Part shown: piece after piece, positions 23,001 to 34,100 of the stretch
Position numbering within the stretch: the first letter of the stretch is position 1
How the letters are laid out: every line of letters starts with the position of its first letter
Source: Benincasa hispida
Lineage: Eukaryota > Streptophyta > Magnoliopsida > Cucurbitales > Cucurbitaceae
DNA length: 64,000 bases
Assembly (NCBI RefSeq): GCF_009727055.1
Contig: NC_052349.1
Location: 38,491,254 to 38,555,253 of the forward strand
Direction of reading: 5' to 3'
The notes under the pieces: generated by a model
Told to the model about the DNA's origin: nothing
The model's input: the letters and a program-made list of their open reading frames with translations, nothing else
Database searches by the model: none
Program-made: the position numbers and the translations under genes

Positions 23001-26000
23001 TTTTTACCATACAACATTAACAGGATCAACTTTCTGGGTTTAAGTATTTCACTTCTTGTATCTTGTACTTGTTCAAAATATAATACCCCAATAACATGTT
23101 TCATTATGACTACTTTTACAGTGGACGGCATGCCCTTAAAAGTCGACTTCTAGAGGTAAATATGGATCTCCAAGCTCAATATTTAGGTAGTCCTTCCAGA
23201 TTATTTCTTCCATTATGTCAATAGGCTAATGTTATTTTTCATCTTTTCAGCTTGGTTATGAACTTGACAGTGAGAATCTCGACAATGTATTCTGGCGTTT
23301 CAAAGCAGTGGCTGAACAAAAGAAGGTGACTCAGAATTTTGTCCCTCTTTTGCTGAGCTATTCCCTTCCCTGCTCCTGCGTATAGTAGAGCAGCACATAC
23401 TTGGGATTCTACTTCGACCTGTTTCAAATAAATAACTACTCAATAGGAAATTTCTTCATGTAATTTCATGCCTTCATTCCTAATTGTCAAACTTTGTGTT
23501 CTAATTTTTTTGCCCTAATTTATCTTCGACTTTCCAGAGAGTTACAGATGCGGATCTTCGAGCGTTGGTATCCGATGAAGTTTTTCAACCAACTGTTCTT
23601 TGGAAGCTGCTAGATTTGCAGGTTCTTTAAATTTTGTAATAAATCATCAGATTAAGAAATTGTTTGGAATTAATTTTTGATACATGTATAGCATCATTTG
23701 ACAACAGCTTAAATGCAGGTCACTTGTGGAACTCTTGGTCTTTCCACTGCTACAGTTAAACTCCTTGATGCGGACGGGAAAGAGCACATTGCTTGTGCTG
23801 TCGGCACGGGCCCTGTAGATTCAGCTTACAAGGCTGTGGATCTCATTGTTAAGGTTGAGATAAAAAGAAACTTTGCATCTAGATTACTTCTTCAGGATGG
23901 TTTCCTATTGAAGTAAAGCTAGGATATTTCAGATAATTGGTTTCAAGGTTACATTTTTTTTTTTTGAAATGGAAACCAAACTTTTCATTGATATAATGAA
24001 ATGAAAAGAGACTAATGTTCAAATACTCTGAGATGTAGAAATCATAGCTTTCAAGATTACATTACAAAAAGTACGTGACCAGGGCATTTAGGAAATGAGT
24101 TATTTTGCTAAAGTGCATTTTGATCCAAAACATAATGTAAGGCCTATTCGTTTTTCTCTGAATAGTTTCAGATGTGAGCCTATTGTGGTGTCATGACATT
24201 TGGTGGATATAACATAAAAAGTCATCATGATCGACTGCCAGACTTTCATGCATGCATAAGCATATCTAATATCTAGTTCTGTGCTATTCCTGAATGACCG
24301 ACTATCTCATTTTTTTCCCATAATATATATATATATATATTTTGACTGGAAAGATAACCTTTTCTTTCTTTTTTCCTTTTTTGCCATAAATTCTTTGCTC
24401 ATTTGGTGTGCCATACTTGAGTGAATGTGACAGTGTAGAGTTGCCATTTTCCTGGATGCAGGAACCAGCAACCCTTCTCGAGTATTCAATGAATGCTGTC
24501 ACTGAAGGTATTGATGCAATTGCCACAACCCGTGTTCTAATAAGAGGGGACAAAAGTTACACAGCTACTAACGCATTGACTGGAGAAGCAGTTCAACGAA
24601 CATTTAGGTAAAATTTAGCTACAAAATATTGTGATATATGCGTATTTTTAAGGATAAATATATATTTTAGTGCCTAATGTTGGAGTGTTCTTTTATGTCT
24701 CTATTATTCTAAAAATTTTCAATTATTACCATTTCCATTTTCTGATGATAACCTATGCTAACATGGTATAATGAAGTCGAAAAAAATTCAGAAGAGAAAT
24801 CAGCATACGAAAAGAGAAATTTCTGATTTCATCTCTACATTTACAAGTATGCAAAAATTCCACCTTTTCTTCTTTAGGTGATAATTCCTCATCCAACATT
24901 TTGCCACTCATCTTTCTTTAGGCCAACATGAACGATTAACTACATGTATATCCTCAACCAAAAGGTCAATAGTTTTGAAGCTCTAGATTGACCTAGAAAA
25001 AGCATGCTTTGAAACTAAACATCACCCCGCTTTTAACAATCATTAAGGAAAAAATTGTAATTAATATTGGGAACTAAACATTTGTGTCTTATTTTCAAAT
25101 ACCCTATGAAAAGAGGCGAGAGCAGGCCTTTGGACCTTGAAAGTATCAAAGGGCACTCCTCGGTGCGCCATTTTTTGCCTTTTTGCACAATCTCCATAAA
25201 GTCACGTGAGCCCCTATTAACATGGCCGATAAGAACCCTATTAATATGAAAAACCAAAGAGCTTGAAAAAGAGACATAATTATACAAAGATTGAAGAACA
25301 AAGACAAAAAACTTGAAGAATAAGAAGAATAAAAGAGAAGAACGAAGAATAAGAAGAAGAAGAAGAAAGAAAGAAAACGAAGGAGACAAATTACGATCAA
25401 CTGAAGATGGATGGGACGGATGGTCAATAAGAAGTGGAAAAAACAATAGAATAAGAAACAGAACCAGTTAAAAGAAGAAAAGTTAAACATTAAAGCTGCA
25501 TGTTGCATGCTATCATGACAGCTGTCATTCTCTTTCCCATTAAATTTTATTGGCTACCATTATTTTCTTCCATGACTGACAAATGGGGTTGTTTTAAGCT
25601 TGTTTTGTTTATCTTTTAGTCCTTAGCTTGTAGAATCGGTTTTTCTACAACATTAAGGGGCAAAAGAAACATTCATTACTTTATGTGCCTGAATATCTCT
25701 ACTTCTTCCAAACTTCATTTAAATATTGAAAGATTTGTTCTTGTTTTTCATGTTTTTAAAATTAAATATTTATTATTTTTACCTATGAAATAGTTATATA
25801 TAATATTCATTTAGCATTTTATTACATGCGCCTCACCTCACTGAGGTGACGCTTTTTTGTCACTTGTTGCAGACTACTTGTCTTAGGCATCTTGCACTTT
25901 GAAAACTCTGGAAACTATAATCTTTAAGTAACCTTGAAGTATTATTGCCTCTATGTTCTTGGATTAAATCATGTACACCTTGAGAAGATTTGGTTCCTAG

Positions 26001-26563
26001 TCAAGGGATTTACGAGGAATGAAAGTCCAAACTAGGTAGAAACCTATTGAGAACAAGATGTCGTAGTTGTAGGCAATAGTTGTCGTGCGAGATTAATCAA
26101 GATGTGTTCAAACTAACTTAGATACTAACAGACAGATTAAAAAGAATTGAATAGATGGAATATAATCAAGCTGTATCTAGGTAAGGGTTCAAACTACAAT
26201 GGTATCTACTTTGGATTTAAGATCCTATGAATATCTTCTGCAATCACATGTTGCAGTTGGAGGTTTAGGTGGTTGTCTTGTAAGATTAAACAAAATAAAC
26301 ACGAGCTGACTCAAACTCCCACCAAATATCAAGTTCACAAAATGAATTCTATAGCTTTTTTTGATAGTCTTCTCTACGTGCTAGCAAGCTACAGTATATC
26401 AAATATGGTGATACATTTACGTTTTTATTGTTGCAGTGGCATCGGAGCAGGGATGGACATAGTTGTATCAAGTGTGAAGGCTTACATTGGTGCCCTAAAC
26501 AAGATGCTTGGTTTCCACGGAGTTGACATTAAAGTGACTCAAGAAAAAACAGTATCTGCTTAA
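14044..26563 (+). CDS. IPMS: 2-isopropylmalate synthase, plastid form, 12 exons
   Basis: Condenses acetyl-CoA with 2-oxoisovalerate, the committed step of leucine synthesis in plastids. Coding exons: 14044-14759, 15472-15685, 16223-16303, 19147-19239, 19767-19853, 20945-21045, 23122-23155, 23251-23325, 23538-23621, 23719-23853, 24462-24607, 26437-26563; joined they give 630 aa. Residues 1 to about 75 are Ser/Arg-rich and look like a transit peptide. [13 protein letters not shown] (93-105), the metal-site region STHCQND (294-300) and NGIGERAGN (324-332) mark the catalytic HMGL-like barrel. The C-terminal leucine-sensing LeuA domain (from about 490) is complete, which separates it from methylthioalkylmalate synthases. 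Intron 3 uses a GC donor (GAG/GCAAGT at 16304). An in-frame ATG at 14026 would add six residues; I prefer 14044 (ACGATGGCC context). Introns hold LINE pieces. Length and exon phases fit the family; very sure of identity. Confidence 0.97.
16620..16670 (+). repeat. TTC/TTA trinucleotide repeat
   Basis: (TTC)n followed by (TTA)n in IPMS intron 3, beside the 3' end of a reversed LINE fragment. Confidence 0.85.
16680..17010 (-). pseudogene. LINE C-terminal fragment in IPMS intron 3
   Basis: On the minus strand, 16990 to 16850 reads [14 protein letters not shown], then [15 protein letters not shown], the 'W.IW.ERN.RIF' signature near the C-terminus of plant LINE polyproteins. The rest is not in frame. 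Orientation is antisense to IPMS. Confidence 0.55.
17803..17825 (+). repeat. Poly(A) tract
   Basis: About 23 consecutive A in IPMS intron 3, just ahead of a sense-oriented LINE fragment. Confidence 0.9.
18283..18775 (+). pseudogene. LINE endonuclease-domain fragment in IPMS intron 3
   Basis: Frame 18353 reads [20 protein letters not shown] and [14 protein letters not shown], the N-terminus of an APE-type endonuclease (usual MKI.SWN.RG.., VLQETK). The next frame continues [15 protein letters not shown] and VDMWKED. One frameshift near 18490 and several substitutions (the catalytic Asn of SWNVRG is Ile) make it dead. It jumps to a 3'-tail motif (CATTAGTATCTTTTTATTTC) near 18720, so most of the ORF is deleted. 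Confidence 0.8.
22255..22620 (-). pseudogene. LINE C-terminal fragment in IPMS intron 6
   Basis: Minus-strand reading gives [19 protein letters not shown] near 22520-22460, the same LINE C-terminal signature as at 16.9 kb. Its 3' end abuts a T-rich tract (a poly(A) tail in the other sense) near 22210-22260. Confidence 0.5.
23955..24045 (-). mobile_element. Short 5'-truncated LINE/SINE 3' tail in IPMS intron 10
   Basis: In minus orientation it reads AACATTAGTCTCTTTTCATT, then ATCAATGAAAAGTTTGGTTTCC, and ends in a poly(A) run (T run at 23957-23968). The same tail motif occurs at about 1430, 18725 and 30685. Confidence 0.6.
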
Positions 26564-26699
26564 AAATGATTGATTCTTGAAGCAAGGATGATGGTGGCAA
26601 TCTTGCATAAAAGGTTCCATTATTCTGCTTGTAAGGATTTTCAAGTGATTAAGTTTTATTATCTAATGTCGTTTGTAATTTAATTGTTTGTGTTTTTTG

Positions 26700-26705
26700 A
26701 ATAAA
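26700..26705 (+). promoter_or_regulatory. Possible IPMS polyadenylation signal
   Basis: AATAAA, 137 bases after the IPMS stop codon, following T-rich 3' flanking DNA. Position fits a plant near-upstream element; not proven. Confidence 0.45.
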
Positions 26706-28114
26706 CCCTTTTCTATTGTTGGTAAATTTTGTTTCATTAGAGTAGATTATTTGTCTTTGTAGTAAAGTACCTGTTTAGTGTTCTAATTCATAGGCTGTGA
26801 ACTGGCTTATTTAGTAAAATAATAATAATTATAATAATAGAAGACTTTATTACTCAATTTATGAAAGGATTTGTTATTATTATTAGTAGTAGTAAATTAG
26901 CTAATAAATTGTACAATTTTGGTTAAGATTACAAATTTGGTGAGATAGTAAGAGTTTATTCATATAGTTTTAAAAGTTATAATTTAGTTTTATAAATAGT
27001 TCATATAATTTGGTAAAATCTTCATAAACAGTCTTGGTTTGATTTTATCAAACCACAAAGAAAATCAAACCACAAAGACTAAATTCTAGCTATTTTAAAC
27101 TTACCTAGAATTTTCTTGCATCAAAACTTGAGTTTAAGTAATTTTTAATATTGGTTTTGAAATACTTGCATTATATTAGGCATTGACCAGGGGATTAAGC
27201 CTCATTCAAATGTCATTTTTACCTCCATGGCTTTGTTATTTTCTTGTAATTAATGTTCTGAATGTTGCTTGTCAAGACTTTTATAGTGATGATATTGTTG
27301 ACAAAATTAATAAGTTCTTTCCAAATAATTAATTTGGCGGTACCCTCTCTTGTTTTGTCCGCCCACCATCTTTATTAAAATTTAAATCATGATTTCTACT
27401 CTTGAATAATATTTCATACTTGCACTATCTCATAATTATTTGAAAATTAAGATGCATTCAATATTTAAAACAGAATGATCATTTCAAGGATAGTATATGT
27501 TGCTCCAAGATGGACAATGGAATACATTTCTGGAACTCACAATATTTAAAAAGGAGATTCCAGGTCACCTTATTTGAACTTAGACCCTATACATATATGT
27601 GTGTATGTGTGAAAAAAGATCCCCATGTTTCTAAACTAGTAACTAGCATTTTTTTTTTTAATTTAAAAAAGCTATCTAAAAATCAAAATTTAATCTTCAA
27701 CGGCCAAACGTGTCATTTTTAAAATCTCAAACAAGGGGGGAACAAAATGCTTCTAAAAAAGTAGAAGTTAAATTTAAATAGTGTTTGTTTCGAAAATCCA
27801 AAAAAACAAATTAAATCTAAAAGAGGACTAAATATATATATATATATATATAAATCAATATTGTGAATGAATCATGCCTGATAATTTCTATAAGATTAAA
27901 AATATATGATTGCATGAGGTGAATGTATGGGTGGGTGGTGTTACTAAACCATTTTCGACATTAATCCCCAAGTCTCTATAATGTGAAATTAAATAAGGTT
28001 TTGAGTACAATTATTATTGCAATTATTAATTTTGGGGGGCAAGGAAGTGAAACAAGGAAGTTCAAAGCCATATTTCAATATACCTAGAAAAATATTTCAA
28101 AAGGAACATAAAAT
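26706..28114. other. Intergenic DNA between convergent IPMS and PDXK genes
   Basis: AT-rich, with a (TA)n microsatellite at 27832-27852. No gene seen. Confidence 0.6.
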
Positions 28115-31100
28115 TCAATCGTATTTTTTAGCTTTGAATTGAACTTGTGGATTACGAATCTCATCTTGGCTTTGAATCAATCGAATTTCCAAACTGCTGG
28201 ATTGAGGATCATGTCCTGCACTTTTGTAATCATTCATTGTTCTATGCAGAACTGCCTGCAAACCATGCACAATCATAGATTTTAAATTCACATGAGAGAA
28301 TAAAATTTGATTGAAACATCATATTCGTATTTAAGATTGACTTGACATGTGTTTGATACTTGGTGCATGTTTTGAAGTGATTTTAAAATCATCAAAATCA
28401 CTTTTGTCATTTTTAAAATCAATCTAATAATCACTTTTAAATACAATTTTCATATCATCAAATTTAGTTTTGAAATGGATATTTTGAAAATAACAAAATA
28501 ATTTTAATCATTTTAAAATTAATTCAAACATGCTCCAAGACACTCAACATTCCCTTGAACACGTGCCAAACATTTGTTAAGCATGATGAAAAGGAGAATA
28601 GTAAATTATAAGAACTCATAAATTTTGAGAGCAAAATACATAATACTCGTTTTGTATGTAAAAGATATAGGCTTATTGACTTTAAATTTCCTCTTTGAAT
28701 GTATATTGCTCGTGTTTGTGTTCCTAAATCCATAGAAAATGACTTATTTTGTGTACTGTGTCTGTGCTTTTGGGAAGAAACAATCACTTTTTAAAGGTAG
28801 AAAACCAAAAATAAATACATTATCCAAAAAAGAAAAAGTTTCTTATAACAAAAAAAAAAAAAAATCGTTCTCAAATGAAGCCTTAAAATTGACTCACATT
28901 TTGGAACTGTTTCTAAAATATAGATAACAAAGAAAAAAAAAACCCACGTAAGTGAGATTTATGTTCATAAATTTAATTTTCAAAAACAGAAAATTAAAAA
29001 CAAAATGGTCATCACACAAGTTATGTCATTCTCTTTTCGATAGGAAAGCGAAGGACATGGCTACTTTTCTTTCTTTACTCAAGAGTCATTCTTTTAGAAG
29101 CGGGAGAAGTGATGTTAGATTTTCGAGCCCTAATCCTTTAGAAGGGTTCTCGTGGAAGTCATTCTTTCAATATTTGGTTGATCATTCTCCCTTAGGGTGT
29201 CGGTCTTTTTGGTTCTTTGGAGGATTAAGATCCCTATGATGGTGAGGTTCTTTAATTCATAGGTTCTTCACTGCCATGCTAACACGTTAGATAGGCTTGT
29301 TGTGAGGAAGATGCATTTGCTTGTTAGGCCTTTTTGTTGTACTCTCCCTCCCTGTCAAAAGGCGGAGGAAGACTTGAACCATATTCTCTAGCGTTGGGAG
29401 TACGCGAATAATGTTCGGGATTCTTTCTTCCAAACATCCGGTTTGATGATCGCTCAGCACTGAGATGTGAGTACTATAATCGAGGAGTTCCTCCTCAATC
29501 CGCCTTTTGAGAGAAAATATTTTTTATGGTGAGTAGGGGTGGGTGTGATCTTATGTGTTGTGGGGTGAACCAAATAGCAGAGTGTTTAGGGGTGTGGATG
29601 AGGATCCTTTGGATGCTTATTCCCTCATTCGTTTTCATGTTTCTCTATGGACTTTGTTTTTTAAGGATTTTTTGTAATTATCCTATGGGCATTTTGTTAC
29701 ATAGTTGGAGCCCCTTCTTGTAGAGGAAGCTCTCTTTTTTATGGGCTTGATCTTTTGGATATCCCTATATTCTTTCATTTTTTTCTCAATAAAAATTGTT
29801 TTCTATAAAAAAAAAATAAAAAAATAAAAAAATCACACAAGTTGATGGGTTGTTTCTCCCCAACGATGACACTAAAAAAATATATACAGAGCACATGCAT
29901 AATCACCGGTATTTTTATTTCTAGAGTAAATTCTGAAAAAATAATTCAAGAAACAAAACAAACAGGGAGGAGGAGGAGAAAGACCTGCAAACTCGATACT
30001 GCAAGCTCTGCTGCCAAATCAAGGCGTTCAGGATATTTCTGGTAACATAGTGAATTGTTATTTAATGAAAGCGATTCTGGAAACAATATGTTAGATATTA
30101 TTGAATAAAATTGAGTTAAAGGGGTTTTACATTGCTCCAACCAAGAATAAGTGCGGTCGTAAGATCCCCAGTTCCCTACAAATGCATTTAGGAGATGTGT
30201 CAATCTAACAGCAAACGATACTGGATGGGGCCAATGCAACGAACCAATAGTTTGAGAGTGATATGAATCAGGAGAAAAACCTATTATATTCAAGAAGGAT
30301 CTTATTTCGGTCAAAGATGGGAAAGGCATTTCTGAAAACTTCCTACTAACTTTTTTTCAAGTACAACTAAGGGGGTGAAGGATCAAACCTTCGTCGTCTA
30401 AGGAAGAAGGCCATGTTAATTACAATTCAATTAGACTCACTTTGCCACTTGCTACTACTAAATTACCATTACTTTTTATAAAAACAAACATAAAAGAGAG
30501 ACGAGAGAGATATTCTACCAACATGCTAAAGGTATGATTTTGGTGTTTGGTTGATAGTTAAGTCTCAAGAAGCTGGTTTTTGGTTTCTTCAGAATTCAAG
30601 CTGTCCTAGAAGTCTCAATTCAGGCCATTTGTTTATCCTGGAATGTTTTATTTTTGTATCCTCTTTTGTAATTTGAACATTAGTATCATTTCATTATTTC
30701 AATGAAAAGTTATGTTTCTATTAAAAAAAAAAAAACATAACAAACATTGAATTATCTAGGAAGTATCGAAACAAATCACGGAAATTCTCCGGCTAATGAC
30801 GAACACGTCCCACTAAGGCTAATGGTGAAATCCTTCCTCGTGTGAAGTTTGTTTTTAAACAACCATAACGTGCCCCCACTAAGGTTCCTAACATCACTCC
30901 ACCCAGTAAACACATTGTCCTCAAACTAGGGATCCAGCATGTTATAGCAGTTGAATTACAATTCACACACATCGCCAGCAGATTGGGTAATGTTTTGAAA
31001 AAGTTGGAGCCGATGTAGCAAGGGTGATTAATTCTTGAATATTCATTTCAAGAGCTTGAATAGATGCACTGAGCAAGAAACACTAAATCTTAGAGGTTCC

Positions 31101-34100
31101 ACTTTTCCTACACATTCTGATAAATGACTTGCCTGAGCCCACTACTTGTGATAAACTTTTATTATTCTATAAGTTGGTAATTCTAAGACGCACTAGCTTA
31201 CCTTGTATTGTTCAGATAGAACAATAGTTTCTTTCATTACCTCAATCTCAGCTGAAAAAAGTTAGAGATGAACATTGCAAGTGAAATTAGATCAGAGGTT
31301 TTTTTACCGTGAAATATGCAGGAATCCTGGGAATTGCGATCTTAAATTGTTCAGGAGCCTGGCCCTAGGACATCACAGTTTAATTACTGCAATTAGATCG
31401 TGAACATGCAAGCCAAAGATAACATAATAAACTAAAAAAATACAACAGGTCCCGATATTAGAGTATCAAGCCATAACCTACAAATGTGTCATATATAAAT
31501 GTAAGGCATCAAAAAATAAATAAAAAATCAATTTTTTTCACTTCATGTTACACATTTATAGAACAAACAAGGGAAAAAAAGAAAAAGAAAAAGATAAAAA
31601 GGCTACGTCTTTCATAACTGAAACAAACTACTGCCTCCCAAGTGAAAGAATCATGCATGCCGGCAAGTTTATAATCAAGCACTGCAGAAAAGGGCTTGTA
31701 GTGAAAGTGAAAGAGACAATAAGGTGGATGAAGTGGAAGGGAAGGGAGTCTCAGCTAGGACAAGGCCTGTTTCTTCACTTCAGTAAGAGCTTCCATGATA
31801 CCAAGCTTTCTTACAGTCAATTATTGCATAATCATCAGAGGATTGTATTCATCAAATATAGAAAAATGACCCAACTTACGTACAAATATAGCAAAATGTC
31901 ATTGTCTATCCGTGATAGACAGTAATAGATGGATAGACGGTAATAGACATTGATATTCTGTTATATTTGTAAATATTTCTAGCAGTTTTGTCATTTAAAA
32001 TAACTACCCATCAACAAAACCTTCACAAGCATCCCCTATGAGTTAAAAGTTCAAAATTTTCGTGGGGCTTTTTTGAATTTATCCAACCATCATGAAAGAC
32101 TGAAAGAGACATCTTGGAATAACAATCATCTAATCCTCAACAAATCATTTGAATCGAAGGTGAATAAAGGTCTATAAGAGTAAAATGGGGTGGGTGCAGC
32201 TTGTAAAAGGAAGACTAACTCTACTGTGATGAATCATTTTGGGGCCTTCAATCTTCAAGTGTTACAACTTTTTTTCTAAGATCAAACTTCACAGTTTCAG
32301 AAAGGGCTCCTTTACTATTGGAGGTTTTTTCTTAGCCAAAGAACAAAACATTCTTTTTCGAGTTGATCCATGAATTTTCAGTTTAAGGTGTTGACACTTG
32401 ACAGGAGTTCCTGGAACCGTCCACATGCCAATAATGTATATCCGATGGATGGAGATAAAGTATTGCCCTGTCCAATTCCAATATCAGTTATCCTAGCTCA
32501 ACTTCCATCAAAAGTCTTGTCAACTCTATCTTAGTTGAGAAGAATTTGTAACCTCTCTCTCTATATATATATACATTTTTTTAAAGAAAAGGAAATTTTT
32601 GAGGATTACTGAGAGAAGTTGCTGATGCACTTTAGATTGTTGTTTCGAGAAGCAATTTAACAAGAAGTACAGAAACTAAAATAATATTTTAACCTAAAAT
32701 GTTAAAACTTCTCAAGTGAAAATGGTTCTTTTCAGTCTCAACTTTTTCCCATGTGTGTAAACCCCTCAACATCTATCTCTAGTAATGGCGGATTGGAATA
32801 CTGTGAAGCAAAGCATCATAAGCACAAGTGACTTAGGAAAGTAGAGTACGCTTGGTACATCAGTTTATTCAGTAATATTTAGACAGTGATAATGATGAAG
32901 CCTATTTTCCATTATAACCAGGCAGTCTGTTGAGTTTCAACAGAAAATAGTTTAGGTAAATTAGTTTTCTTGGGCTGTTACAAAAAAAATCATGAGTAAT
33001 GAAAGCAATTTACTAAGAGTTTTGCAAGATTAAAAAAAAATGCACCAAATGACTCAGATCTCGAACTGCAAGAACTTTTTTAAGACAAACTAAAAAAACT
33101 TAATTCAATATAAAATACAAAAGCTCACCTCATTCTTCTGATGGCTGCCAATGAGGAGGAGTTCACCGTTCATATTTATACTCGTAATCACAACCTGAGA
33201 AGTTTATCATGATTTATTCATCAGATTACCGAGTTATTGACAACACAGGAAATAAATATTTAGAAATAGAATGATGTCTGACATTTACAAAAAAAGGTTG
33301 ACAACAACAGAATGGGTCGTATTTATGTTTGTTAAAGGAGGTATAATTACATTTTTAAATGTAGAACACAGTTTGACAGCTAGGTATTCTATGCTAGGAG
33401 AAGTTCTAACCACCTTAAGTAATTAGGACTGCAGCTGTAAAAATTGGAAACCTTAAAAAGGACAAGCACCTACTATTGAAATTTTGTCTCAACAGAGTGT
33501 CTGGAAAAACCTGGAAAACAAAAGATGTTTAAAGTACTTCCAAACTAAATCTGTAACTGACTCAGTAATTACATCTTATTGAGTTATTATTGTATGCAGG
33601 ATGCCAGCTATTTTGTTGCACGATCCAGTTCATACAGCCAAACTATGGTTATGGTGAATCAATTATCTAACTGAGACAGGCATCGATGTGATTGCCATCT
33701 ACCTTTCACTCTAAATGAGTAATGAACGTGAGATTCACTTGTAAGATAATCAGTAATCACTCCTACAAGAGTTCATTGACTTCCAATGTCTCCAATTCAT
33801 GATGGTTGACTACTAAAGCACCCTTAAATAAGAAATACCTATGCGCATAGATTTCTCAACAGGCCAATAGCCAAATTCGTAATTCTTACCTTTGTAGGTC
33901 CTGCGGCATGAAGAATGTTACAAGCTTCCCTACCATCTCCTTCAGATTGGATCCTGCAAAAAGCAAGGCTTCTCAAACTCTATCTGACAAGGAAAAAAAA
34001 GATGCTGAAGTACTGATTACTGCCAAGTCAGACAAATTGAAGTTCACTTGAATAAAAAAATTCTAGAGTATCAAAGAAAAACTGATAATTGCTATACAGA

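Noticed and set aside
25033..25508. Minus-strand Phe/Leu/Ser-rich ORFs in IPMS intron 11
   Set aside because: They arise from a GAA/AAG-rich tract; no domain or splice-consistent context.
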